From the NCBI RefSeq assembly GCF_018603905.1, contig NZ_JAHFZZ010000029.1:63815-127814 (forward strand): 64,000 bases of DNA, read 5' to 3'. Positions 16,241 through 25,336 of the stretch are shown here, one piece after another. Both the position numbers and the translations under genes were made by a program. The DNA is from Nonomuraea sp. NEAU-A123 (GTDB taxonomy: Bacteria > Actinomycetota > Actinomycetes > Streptosporangiales > Streptosporangiaceae). The notes below the pieces were generated by a model. It ran no database searches. It saw only the letters and a list, made by a program, of their open reading frames with translations, and was not told the DNA's origin. Each line of letters starts with the position of its first letter. The stretch's first letter is position 1.

Positions 16241-19200
16241 TCAGCCGACGGCGTACGCGCGGATGATCGTCTGGGTCAGTCCGATGCCCGCCGTGCCGGT
16301 CACCACCGCGCGGAGCGAAACGAATCCGGCCGTGCTCGGGTTCGGTACCGTGGCGGACCAGCCCGAGCCGGTGCGGACGACCGGGATCCTGCGCCAGTTC
16401 GCGCCGTCGTCGACGGACATCTCCAGCCGGACCGACTCCGCCTCCACCGGCGCGGACCCGGGGTTGCGCTCGATCCGGACGGGCAGGCGAGTCACGCTGC
16501 CCGGCTTGGCACGGTTCGAGTCATCCAGGCCCACGGGGCTGTACCGGACCGCGGTCAGCGGCAGCGGCTGCTCCTTGGCGGTGGGCGCGGACGGGAACGT
16601 CCACACCGATTCCACGCCGGTGGACAGCGTCGAGTGCGGGACCTGCCTGCGCATCGACGCGGTCAGCGTGTACGAGCCGCGCCCGGAGGCAAGGTCGGCG
16701 CGCAGCTCGCACCCTTGCGGCTCGTAGATCGAGCAGCTGGCGAGGTCGGCGGTGGTCAGCACCTTCCCGTCCTTGGTGAGGGTGGCGGTGCCGGTGGCGG
16801 CGGTGTCCGACCCCGTCCTTCCCGCTCCCCCGTCGGAGAACAGCCCCACCCCGGAGAAGGTCAGCTTGTCGCCGGTACGGTTGCCGCCCGGCAGCAGGAA
16901 CGACGGCCCGATGACCGCGGCGTTCCAGACCTCGCTGGTTTCGCCGCGCTTGGCGAGCCGGCCGCCGTCGAACATCAGCGAGGTGCCGACCTCGAGCCCG
17001 CTCTCGTAGGTCAGCCCGGGGGTGCGGTAGCGGATGAGCGTACCGGGCAGGGTGATGTCGCCGACCAGCGGTATCAGGGCCGAGCCGGGGAAATCAGGGT
17101 CACGCAGTCCGGCCATCGGCGTGCCCGTGGCCGCCGCTCCTGAGGCCCGGTAGGTCGCGGTGACCTTCGCCAAATCCTTCTGCCTGGCGTTGTAGACAGG
17201 ATCCTCGGGAAGGCCGTCGGTGCGACGGTCGACGAGGTTGTAGACGTACGGGCTGGGAGAGGCGTCCTTACTGAGCCACCTGGTCTCCAGACCGTAAATC
17301 AGACCTGCCCGGCGGCTGGGAACGACGAAGAGTGAGGTGTTGACGTCGCCACTGATCGACCACCAGGAGTTCCATGCGCCGTGTGTCACCCCGAGGGCGT
17401 ACTCGAGCTGAAGTTCGGCGCTCGGATCGTCAAGCGTGACCTTGGCCACCTTGCCCTGGCGCGCGTCCACCGTCAGCTTCTGGTCGCCGCCGTCGATCTT
17501 CAGCGCGGGGTCGGCGATCGTCATGAGCCGCTTCCCGTCGATCTTCTCCGCGATCTCGGTGTAGACGTTCCAGTCGCCCTCGGGCAGTCGTATCTTGGCC
17601 ACGCCACCCGGAAGGCCGCCTGGTGGACGGTGCCGGTCTTCGCGTCGTAGATCTCGCTGCGCATGGGGTTGATCGGCTGGCCCTGCTTGCCGATGACGGT
17701 GAGCGTGACGTTATAGGACTCGGGCTCGACGTAGGCGCCGGCCAGCGTGCGGACCACCGTCTCGCCCGATCTGGCGGTGACCGTTCCCGGGTAGTCGCCC
17801 GGCGCCTTGCCGCCGGCGTCGATGGTGAGCGTGATCGAGGCCTCGCCCTTGGCCGGGACCGTGACCTGATCGGCCGGCAGCTTCAGCACTTCACCCTGCG
17901 CCGACAGGTCCAGGGTGACCGGAGCGTCGCTCGCGTTGGCGTACGTGATCGTTTTGGTCGTCACCCGCTCGCCGGCGGCCTTCCACGGGAAGGCCGCCCA
18001 GAGGTTGCCCGGCGCGGCCACGACCTGCTGCTTCAGCACGCGTACCAGGTCGATCAGCCCGGCTCCCTGCTGATAGAGCGTCGGGCCCTCGGCGGGCGCG
18101 GCGCTGCCGGTCAGCGCGGCCTTGAGCTGCGCGCCCGTCCACTCCGGATGACGCTGGGCCAGGATCGCCGCCGCCCCCGCCACGTGCGGGCTGGCCATCG
18201 AGGTGCCGCTGAGCGGCCGGTGGAGGCCGTCGGCGGTGCCCGCGGCGGCCGCGGCCACGATGCCCACGCCCGGCGCGGTCACGTCGGGTTTGATCGCGTG
18301 GTCGCTCACGCGCGGCCCCGGGCTGGAGAACGCGGCCAGGAGGCCCTGTTTGTCCACCGCGCCCACGGTCAGCGCCGCCTCAGCACTACCGGGGCTGAGC
18401 ACCCTGCCGTCAGCGCCGTCGTTCCCCGCCGCCGCGACGAACAGCGTGCCGGTCCGCCCCGACAGCGTGTTGACCGCCTGCTCCAGCGGGTCCAGATCGG
18501 GGCCGTCCGGGTCGCCGAAGCTCATGTTGACGACCTTGGCCTTGAGCTCGACGGCCGCCCACTCCATGCCGGCGAGGATGGCCGAATCGGTCGGACCCGC
18601 GGCGCCGCCCACCTTCCCGATGGCCAGCGTCGCCTCCGGCGCCACTCCCCGATACTTCTCATTCCTGCCCGCCACGATCGAGGCGACATGGGTGCCGTGG
18701 CCGTTGGTGTCGCGGATGTCGGGTTCGTCGCTGAAGTTGCGTTCCTGCGCCACCGCGTCCTTCAGGTCCGGATGGTCAGGGTCGTAGCCGGAGTCGAGGA
18801 CCGCGACGGTGACGCCCTTGCCCGTCATGCCCTGCTGCCACGCCTGCGGGGCGCCGATCTGCTTGACGCTCTCATCCAGCGAGAACGACCTGCGGCCGTC
18901 CAGCCACAGCTTGGTACGCCCCGCTGCCAGGGCGCGGGCGCCGCCGCCCGTCAGGTCCTTCCAGGTCTGGGCGGCGTTCGCCTTCGGCACGCGCGACGCG
19001 CTCATTCCGAGGCTGGACAACTGCCGGACCCGCTGGGCGCCCTGCGGTGCGACGGCCGGTCCGGCGGTCTCTTGAGAGATCACGGGGATGTCGGGGGTGT
19101 CGGCGTCGCCGTACTTCCAGGCCAGGAGCTGGGTGACGTCGAACAGCCGGCGGTCCAGCACGCCCCGGGCGATCAGCGGCGTGGCGTCGGCGGGTATCAC

Positions 19201-19413
19201 GTACAGGTGGCCTCCGAGCACCTGACTCGTGAAGTCCGCCTGCCTGCCGGGACCGGGCTCCACGCGGTGCCCCCGCCCGGTGACCACGACCCGGTCGCCG
19301 GTGATCAGGGTCACCCCGTTCTCCTGTTGAGGTGGGGCCTGCGGGGCCGACGCCGGTGTGGCGCTGATTGCTCCTGCCGCGAGCGCGGCGATGAGCGACT
19401 TGCCTAAAGTCAC
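16241..19413 (-). pseudogene. Secreted S8 subtilisin-like protease, broken by a frameshift
   Basis: Two consecutive reading frames together make one ~1050-residue secreted subtilase. The upstream part (19413 to about 17605) has a signal peptide and propeptide, then the catalytic domain with Asp207 (VAVLDSGYD), His239 (NGHGTHVAS) and Ser405 (LSGTSMASPHVAGA), and a beta-sandwich region. After HQAAFRVA the frame runs into nonsense (stop at 17521), while the next frame resumes at VAKIRLPEGDWNVY and continues to 16241 with the usual C-terminal domains. Loss of one base near 17603-17607 explains this. The gene is either inactivated, wrong by one base in the assembly, or makes a 600-residue protease lacking its C-terminal half; the complete triad would still be produced. 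Start at ATG 19413. Confidence 0.82.
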
Positions 19414-19499
19414 GATCTACCTCATAGACGTAGGAGAGTGATCTTCCTCTCCTGTCTTCGCCGAAGACCGCATTCGTCTTCCCGGCCGCCACATTTCGT

Positions 19500-19750
19500 C
19501 GTCGCCCTGGCGCGATGCGCGTCCTGACCAGGGCCGGCTGCCGGATCCCGGACGACGCGGTGATCGGCATCGACGACATCGAGGAGGGCCAGTACAGCAC
19601 CCCCAGCCTCACCAGGATCGCCCCGGACAAGGCGGAGATCGCCCGCAGAGCGGTGGACATCCTCCTCCAGCCGATCAACAGCGCGGCCACTACCTCGTTG
19701 GAGACCGTCGTCCCCACTGCCTCATCGTCCGGGAGAGCACCGGGAGCTGA
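19500..19750 (+). pseudogene. Decayed fragment of a LacI gene (3' end)
   Basis: The DNA matches the last quarter of the LacI gene at 9401-10411 almost base for base: RIPDD-AVIGIDDIEEG, then QYSTPSL, APDKAEIAR and AVDILLQ. Compared with the intact copy it has lost a valine codon, one base near 19507, and another near 19718, so the end is out of frame. No start, no HTH domain. It is the remnant of a duplication or of a lost paralogue, lying between the protease start and the CRISPR array. Confidence 0.85.
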
Positions 19751-20154
19751 CCGCGCTTTGCCAGGCGGCCCGGGGTGACGCCCTGGCTGGCGAACTAGTC
19801 CTCCCCGATCATCGAGCGAAAGTCCTCCTCTCCCTCCTCGGCGGCACGTGGATCGGCAACGTAGTGGACGCTGACGACGGCCAGATGATGCTGCTCGATC
19901 TGGAGTGCTCCTCGCCCTCGAGGTGTCGGCGATCACGTGTTCCATGCTCGTCTTGTGGCCAGATCCTCTTTGCAAGGGAGGTGTGAGTTGGTGATACTCG
20001 TGATGGGCTTTCCTGGTCGTGTGCTTCGGAACCTGAAGTGCTCATGCGACGCGCCAGGTGTTCCGAAGGAGATATGGCCCTGTATGTTGCTTGATGGGTG
20101 AATTGTTAGTGAATGGTTTCTGGTCTTGAGAGGCGCATTGCCTGATCAGATGCC
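19751..20154. other. Gene-free stretch with possible CRISPR leader
   Basis: No gene is supported here. CTTCGGAACCTG (20024-20035) and CAGGTGTTCCGAAG (20055-20068) form an inverted repeat. The ~85 bases after it, up to the first CRISPR repeat, are noticeably richer in A and T (for example TTGCTTGATGGGTGAATTG) than the surroundings, as expected for a leader driving + strand transcription of the array. Confidence 0.45.
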
Positions 20155-20409
20155 GTGGCGGTCGCCCTTCCGGGCGGCCGAGCATCGCAACGAGCTGACC
20201 GCGCGCACCAAGCTCGCCGCCGGCTGGTGGCGGTCGCCCTTCCGGGCGGCCGAGCATCGCAACTCCATGTGGGCTGGGCAACGGCACTTGGCCTCGTTGC
20301 GTGGCGGTCACCCTTCCGGGTGGCCGAGCATCGCAACGTCCTGTTCGGCACGACCGGCGCGGGCAAGAGCAAGTGGCGGTCACCCTTCCGGGTGGCCGAG
20401 CATCGCAAC
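20155..20409 (+). CRISPR. Short CRISPR array: four 37-nt repeats, three spacers
   Basis: Repeats lie at 20155-20191, 20227-20263, 20301-20337 and 20373-20409; spacers are 35, 37 and 35 nt. Each repeat begins GTGGCGGTC and ends GAGCATCGCAAC; the last eight bases (ATCGCAAC) resemble the 5' handle of type I/III crRNAs, so transcription is probably on the + strand. Repeat positions 5-13 pair with 18-26 around the loop TTCC. Repeats 1 and 2 carry G10-C21, while repeats 3 and 4 carry A10-T21, a compensated change that keeps the pair. No cas genes are present in this window. The subtype is not assigned. Confidence 0.9.
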
Positions 20410-20549
20410 ATCGGGGTCTATGTCCTCGTCAGCATCGAGTTCGAGTGCCGGCGGCCCGCCGACTACTCGGTGACGAGCTCGACCACCACCTTGTAGGGGC
20501 TGGCCCACGGACCCGATCCCTACCCGCGGTCACCTGCATCCGCAGACTC
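20410..20549. other. Sequence after the array, no gene
   Basis: No further intact repeat is found after 20409. A stretch near 20455 (GTGCCGGCGGCCCGCCG) faintly resembles the start of a repeat and may be a degenerate terminal copy. Confidence 0.3.
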
Positions 20550-20697
20550 TGACCCGCGTCTGCGGTCAGGACCCACCGTCCGGGTGAAGACCCGCGTCTG
20601 CGGTGAGGACGTACGCGCCCACGGTGAGGACCTACGCGTCCGCGTGAGGCCCCACGCGTCCGCCTGAGGCCCCACGCGTCCGCGTGAGGCCTGGGTG
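20550..20697 (+). repeat. Degenerate ~20-bp tandem repeat tract
   Basis: Seven to eight copies of a 19-21-bp unit of the form TGAGGACCNACGCGTCCGCG run head to tail. The last three units (TGAGGCCCCACGCGTCCGCC and neighbours) are almost identical, the earlier ones more diverged. It is non-coding and lies between the CRISPR array and the GH31 promoter. Confidence 0.7.
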
Positions 20698-20761
20698 GTC
20701 AGCTCGCGGCGGTCCAGCCGCCTGCGCGCTGGCGGCCCAGGGCCGTTGCACGCTCTCTTCC

Positions 20762-20786
20762 TTTGTTTGGCTGGCATCTAAACTAA
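20762..20786 (+). promoter_or_regulatory. Candidate ROK/XylR-type operator upstream of GH31
   Basis: TTTGTTTGG, ten bases, AACTAA; a 25-bp imperfect palindrome 77 bp before the GH31 start. The same arrangement with the same spacing occurs on the other strand at 35649-35673. Further GTTTGTT and AAAACTAAC half-sites follow at 20802-20829. Confidence 0.6.
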
Positions 20787-20863
20787 TCAGCGACCGTTGA
20801 CGTTTGTTCGTTGGGACGGAAAACTAACTCGCGAGCCTGTGCCGGTCAGTTGAAGGAGCTTTC

Positions 20864-23161
20864 ATGCCCTACCGCCCGCCTTTGGTCGCGCACGAGTACT
20901 TCGTCGCCGACCCACCGGAGCTGCCGGTCCGTACGCGTGGCGAACAGGGCCTGTCCGCGTTGACCGCCGCCGAGCCGGTGGCGGTGGACGACTCGGGGGT
21001 GACGCTGAAGGGTGTGACCTCGGCCGAGGAGAGCCTGGTCGTGCAGGTGCGGGTGGCGGGGGAGGGGGTGATCCGGGTCCGGCTCGGCCAGGACGTGGAC
21101 GCCCGCGCCCGCTCGGCCCGGGCGATCTCCCTGGTGACCCCGGGCACGTACGCGGGGGCCCGGGTGGAGAGCCGGTCCGGCGGGCTGACCATCGACGCGG
21201 GCTCGTTGCGCGCGGAGATCACTCTGGACCCGTGGCGGCTGCGGTTCACCGACGCGGCCGGCGCCACGCTGGTGGAGCAGGACCGGGGGCACACCGACAT
21301 CAGCGGGCGGATGCGCACGCTGCCGTTCGGGCGCTCCCACGCCGACGGTGTCACGGTGGCCTACCACGAGAGCTTCGCCGCGCCGGCCGACGAGGCGTTC
21401 ACCGGGTTCGGGGAGTCGTTCACCCCGTTGGACAAGCGCGGCCAGCGGCCCGTCATGTGGAACTTCGACGCCTTCGGCGCCGAGTCGCAGCGCGCCTACA
21501 AGAACGTGCCCTTCTACCAGTCGAGCAGGGGATACGGCATCGTCGTCGACAGCGGGGCGCCGACGGAGTTCGACGTCTGCCAGTCCACGCACAGCGTCGT
21601 GCAGATCGTCGTCCCCGACGACCTGATCGACTACTACGTGCTCGCCGGGCCGACGCCGCCGGAGATCCTCGACCGCTATGACCGGCTGACCTGCCGCCCG
21701 GCGCTGCCGCCGAAGTGGGCGTTCGGCACCTGGATCTCCTCGGGCTTCTTCGTGGACAGCCAGGAGCGGGTCATGACGCGGGCGCGGAAGATCCGCGAGC
21801 GCGGCATCCCGTGCGACGTGCTGCACCTGGACACCTACTGGCAGACCGACGGCCACTGGTCCGACATGCGCTGGGACGAGGCCCGCTTCCCGGACCCCGC
21901 CGGGATGCTCGAAGAGCTCAACGGGATGGGCTTCAAGGTCTGCCTCTGGATGAACCCCTACATCTCCCACCTGAGCCCCGCCTTCGCCCCCGCCGCCGAA
22001 GCCGGATATTTCCTGAAAAATCCTGACGGCGAGGCGTACGTCGCCGACTGCTGGCACGGCTCCTACCCGGCCTGCGGCATCGTCGACTTCACCAACCCGG
22101 CCGCCGCCGCATGGTTCAAAAACCTCCTCCGCCCCCTGCTCCAGCAGGGCGTCCAGGCGTTCAAGACCGACTTCGCCGAGGGCGTGCCGCACGACGCGAC
22201 GGCCTTCAACGGCATGACCGGCACCGACCTGCACAACGTCTACACGCTGCTGTTCAACGACGCCGTCGTCGAGGTGACCCGCGAGATCAACGGGCACGGC
22301 CTGGTCTGGGCCCGCTCGTCGTTCCTGGGTGGGCAGCGGCACTCGGCCCAGTGGGGCGGCGACACCTTCACCAGCTACCCGGCGATGGGCAGCACGCTGC
22401 GCGGCGGCCTGGCCCACGGCCTGTCGGGCGTGCCGTTCTGGAGTCACGACGCGGGCGGCTTCACCGGCCGCCCGGCCGACGACCTCTACGTCCGCTGGAC
22501 CCAGTTCGGCGCGCTCTCCCCGCTGCTGCGGCTGCACGGCACCACCAGCCGGGAGCCGTGGGAGTTCCCCGCGGTGGAGGCCGAGGCGGTGGCCGCGCTG
22601 CGGCTGCGGTACCGGCTCATGCCCTACCTCTACTCGGCGGCTGTGGAGGCCGCGCGGACCGGCGCGCCGATGATGCGGGCGCTGTGCGTCGACCATCCGG
22701 GCGACCCCGTCGCTTGGCAGGCCGATCTGGAGTATCTGCTCGGCCGTGACCTGCTGGTCGCGCCCATGACCGCGCCCGACGGCACTCGGCAGGTGTACCT
22801 GCCCGAGGGCCGGTGGGTCGACTACTGGACCGGGGAGCTGCTGGAGGGCGGGCGCTACCGCGTCGTCTCCGCGCCGCTGGATCGGATCCCGCTGTTCGTC
22901 CGGTACGGCGCGCTGATCCCCGTCACCGCGCCGGGGGACACCGTGGACGTCCCCTCGGAGATCACCCTTGTCGCCTTCGGGGGCGGCGACAGTCGTACCA
23001 CCGTCCACGATCTCGACGGCGAGACCGTCGTCGACGCCACCCGCGACGGCGACACCCTGCACGTCACCGTCACCGGGCCGAAGCGGATCGCCGGGGTCGA
23101 GTTCGCCCCCGTGGCGGGCGCCCCGGTCCGGGCGGTCATCACCCCCCAGGAGACACCATGA
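20864..23161 (+). CDS. GH31 alpha-xylosidase (YicI-like)
   Basis: 765 residues, ATG at 20864 after GAAGGAGCTTTC. No signal peptide, so cytosolic. N-terminal beta-sandwich (about 1-270), then the TIM barrel starting near ALPPKWAFGTWISSGFF. The nucleophile is Asp436 in KTDFAEGVP and the acid/base is Asp500 in QWGGDTF, both in the context seen in YicI-type alpha-xylosidases rather than in alpha-glucosidases. C-terminal beta-domains follow. The expected role is removal of terminal alpha-1,6-xylose from xyloglucan oligosaccharides after import. Its stop overlaps the start of the binding protein (ATGA at 23158-23161), making it first gene of the operon GH31-importer-GH3. Confidence 0.88.
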   Translation: MPYRPPLVAHEYFVADPPELPVRTRGEQGLSALTAAEPVAVDDSGVTLKGVTSAEESLVVQVRVAGEGVIRVRLGQDVDARARSARAISLVTPGTYAGARVESRSGGLTIDAGSLRAEITLDPWRLRFTDAAGATLVEQDRGHTDISGRMRTLPFGRSHADGVTVAYHESFAAPADEAFTGFGESFTPLDKRGQRPVMWNFDAFGAESQRAYKNVPFYQSSRGYGIVVDSGAPTEFDVCQSTHSVVQIVVPDDLIDYYVLAGPTPPEILDRYDRLTCRPALPPKWAFGTWISSGFFVDSQERVMTRARKIRERGIPCDVLHLDTYWQTDGHWSDMRWDEARFPDPAGMLEELNGMGFKVCLWMNPYISHLSPAFAPAAEAGYFLKNPDGEAYVADCWHGSYPACGIVDFTNPAAAAWFKNLLRPLLQQGVQAFKTDFAEGVPHDATAFNGMTGTDLHNVYTLLFNDAVVEVTREINGHGLVWARSSFLGGQRHSAQWGGDTFTSYPAMGSTLRGGLAHGLSGVPFWSHDAGGFTGRPADDLYVRWTQFGALSPLLRLHGTTSREPWEFPAVEAEAVAALRLRYRLMPYLYSAAVEAARTGAPMMRALCVDHPGDPVAWQADLEYLLGRDLLVAPMTAPDGTRQVYLPEGRWVDYWTGELLEGGRYRVVSAPLDRIPLFVRYGALIPVTAPGDTVDVPSEITLVAFGGGDSRTTVHDLDGETVVDATRDGDTLHVTVTGPKRIAGVEFAPVAGAPVRAVITPQETP

Positions 23162-24465
23162 TCAAGCTGAGAAGTGCCGCGGCGGCGCTCGCCGTCGCGG
23201 CCTTGACCCTGACGGCCTGCGGCTCCAACGCGGACAAGCAGCAGCCCGCCGCGAGCGGCCAGCCGCGCGTGCTCAAGCTGTGGCACTACGAGAGCGCCGA
23301 CGGCGCGATGGGTAAAGCCTGGGCGGCGGCGATCAAGAAGTTCGAGTCGACCCACCCGGGCGTGACGGTGAAGTTCGAGGAGAAGGGCTTCGAGCAGATC
23401 CAGAAGACGGCCAGCATGGTGCTCAACTCCGACGAGGCGCCCGACATCATGGAGTACAACAAGGGCAACGCCACCGCCGGACTGCTGTCGAAGCAGGGCC
23501 TGCTGACGGACCTGTCGGAGCAGGCGACGAAGCGCGGCTGGGACAAACTGCTCTCCGCCAGCCTGCAGACCACCGCCAAATATGACGACCGGGGCATCAT
23601 GGGCTCAGGCAAGTGGTTCGGCGTGCCGAACTACGGCGAGTACGTGATGGTCTACTACAACAAGGACCTGTTCGAGAAGAACGGCGTCACGGTGCCGACG
23701 ACGTTCGAGGAGTTCACCGCCGCGCTCGACAAGTTCGCCAAGGCCGGCGTCACGCCGATCTCCACCGCCGGCGCCGAGTACCCGGCCCAGCAGATCTTCT
23801 ACCTGCTCGCGCTGAGCAAGGCCAACCGGGCCTGGGTCGACTCCTATGAGCTCTACAAAGGCAAGGTCGACTTCCATGGTCCCGAGTTCACCTACGCCGC
23901 CGACACCATGGTCGACTGGGTGAAGAAGGGCTACATCGCCAAGGACTCGGCCGGGATCAAGGCCGAGGACATGGCCACCGCGTTCATGGGCGGCAAGTTC
24001 CCGATCATGGTGTCCGGAAGCTGGTGGTACGGCCGGTTCCAGACGGAGATCAAGAAGTTCCAGTGGGGCTCGTTCCTGTGGCCCGGCAACCAGCTCGCCC
24101 CCGGCTCCAGCGGCAACATCTGGGTCGTCCCCGAGAAGTCCAAGAACAAGGACCTGGCCTACGACTTCATTGACATCACGATGAGCAAGGAGATCCAGAA
24201 CCTGCTCGGCAACTCCGGCGGCGTCCCGGTCGCGGCCGACCCCGCCGCCATCACCGACCCCAAGAGCAAGGAGCTCATCGACAACTTCAACAAGCTGACC
24301 TCGCAGGACCAGCTCGCCTTCTACCCCGACTGGCCCGCCCCCGGCTACTACGACGTCCTCGTCGCCGGCGTCCAGAACCTCATCAACGGCAGCAAGCCCC
24401 CGGCCAAGGTGCTCGACGAGATCGCCCAGCCGTACACCGAGAACCTCGCCGACCTTGGCAACTAG
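23158..24465 (+). CDS. Sugar-binding lipoprotein of the third importer
   Basis: 435 residues with a Sec lipoprotein signal: MIKLRSAAAALAVAAL followed by the lipobox LTACGS, Cys being about residue 21. The mature protein begins VLKLWHYESADGAMGKAWAA, typical of family-1 binding proteins. Translation is coupled to GH31 by a 4-base overlap. Being next to an alpha-xylosidase and upstream of a secreted GH3, it probably binds xylose-substituted gluco-oligosaccharides; this is inference. The last codons lie inside a 15-bp tandem duplication that also carries the next start codon. Confidence 0.88.
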   Translation: MIKLRSAAAALAVAALTLTACGSNADKQQPAASGQPRVLKLWHYESADGAMGKAWAAAIKKFESTHPGVTVKFEEKGFEQIQKTASMVLNSDEAPDIMEYNKGNATAGLLSKQGLLTDLSEQATKRGWDKLLSASLQTTAKYDDRGIMGSGKWFGVPNYGEYVMVYYNKDLFEKNGVTVPTTFEEFTAALDKFAKAGVTPISTAGAEYPAQQIFYLLALSKANRAWVDSYELYKGKVDFHGPEFTYAADTMVDWVKKGYIAKDSAGIKAEDMATAFMGGKFPIMVSGSWWYGRFQTEIKKFQWGSFLWPGNQLAPGSSGNIWVVPEKSKNKDLAYDFIDITMSKEIQNLLGNSGGVPVAADPAAITDPKSKELIDNFNKLTSQDQLAFYPDWPAPGYYDVLVAGVQNLINGSKPPAKVLDEIAQPYTENLADLGN

Positions 24466-24481
24466 AACCTTGGCAACTAGA
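24452..24481 (+). repeat. 15-bp tandem duplication spanning a stop and a start codon
   Basis: ACCTTGGCAACTAGA occurs twice in direct succession (24452-24466, 24467-24481). The first copy holds the final codons and TAG of the binding protein; each copy also holds a TTG that can begin the permease frame. Confidence 0.9.
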
Positions 24482-25336
24482 GCGGCACGCGGCTACTGGC
24501 CGTACCTGATCCCCAGCGCGGTGCTGTTCACCGCGGTCATCGTCGTGCCGTTCGTGATGAACGTCGCGACGAGCTTCACCCGCTGGTCAGGGGTGGGCAC
24601 ACCCACCTGGATCGGTGCGGACAACTACGTCCGGCTGTTCCACGATGAGCGGTTCTGGACGTCGTTCGCCAACAACGTGGCGCTGATCGTCGCGATGGCG
24701 ATCGTCCCCACGGTGCTCGGCCTGGTGCTGGCCGCCGCGTTGTTCGACTACATCGGCAAGAGGTTCGGTCCCCGCACGGCCTCGGCCCTGCGGGCGGCCT
24801 ACTACCTGCCGCAGGTGCTGCCCGTCGCGGTGGCCGGGGTGGTGTGGGGCTGGATGCTCCACCCGACCTACGGCGCGGTGAACCAGATCTTCGGGCTGAA
24901 GGTCAACTGGCTCGGCGATCCGGACTTCGCGCTGGCCACCGTGATGGCGGTGATGGTGTGGTTCCAGCTCGGCTACCCGGTCGTCATCTTCATGGCCGGG
25001 TTGCAGCGGGCCGACCCGGCCCTGCACGAGGCGGCGGAGATCGACGGGGCCTCGTGGTGGCGCAGGTTCTGGCACATCACGATCCCGCAGATCCGTCCTG
25101 AGATCTTCGTCGTGCTGCTGACCTGCACGATCGCCGCGCTCAAGGTGTTCGGGCCGATCTTCGTGCTCACCAGGGGCGGGCCGGCCAATGCCACGATGGT
25201 GCCCTCGTACTTCTCGTATCTGAACTTCTTCCAGAAGTCCAACGTCGGGTACGGCTCGGCCATCGCCACCATCCTGGCGCTGATCATCGTCGTGGTGACC
25301 TTCGCCTTCCTGCGGGTCCAGGAGCGAGAGTCGTGA
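24470..25336 (+). CDS. Carbohydrate ABC transporter permease (MalF type)
   Basis: 288 residues if translation starts at the TTG in the second copy of the duplication (24470), or 293 from the TTG in the first copy (24455), which would overlap the binding-protein stop. No ATG or GTG is close. Membrane helices begin at YWPYLIPSAVLFTAVIVVPF. The ATPase-contact loop is HEAAEIDGASWWRRFW near residues 185-200. Second gene of the third importer; coupled to the next permease by a 4-base overlap. Confidence 0.87.
   Translation: MATRAARGYWPYLIPSAVLFTAVIVVPFVMNVATSFTRWSGVGTPTWIGADNYVRLFHDERFWTSFANNVALIVAMAIVPTVLGLVLAAALFDYIGKRFGPRTASALRAAYYLPQVLPVAVAGVVWGWMLHPTYGAVNQIFGLKVNWLGDPDFALATVMAVMVWFQLGYPVVIFMAGLQRADPALHEAAEIDGASWWRRFWHITIPQIRPEIFVVLLTCTIAALKVFGPIFVLTRGGPANATMVPSYFSYLNFFQKSNVGYGSAIATILALIIVVVTFAFLRVQERES

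Noticed and set aside
17602..17602. Independent gene starting at GTG 17602 for the second half of the subtilase
   Set aside because: Its first residues continue the upstream protein exactly, there is no ribosome site or export signal, and one base explains the break.
19809..20045. A 78-codon - strand frame before the array
   Set aside because: No ribosome site or recognisable domain, and its composition does not resemble neighbouring genes.
20106..20552. Several open frames across the CRISPR array
   Set aside because: They arise because the 37-nt repeats and spacers lack stops. The repeated peptides are just translations of the repeat.
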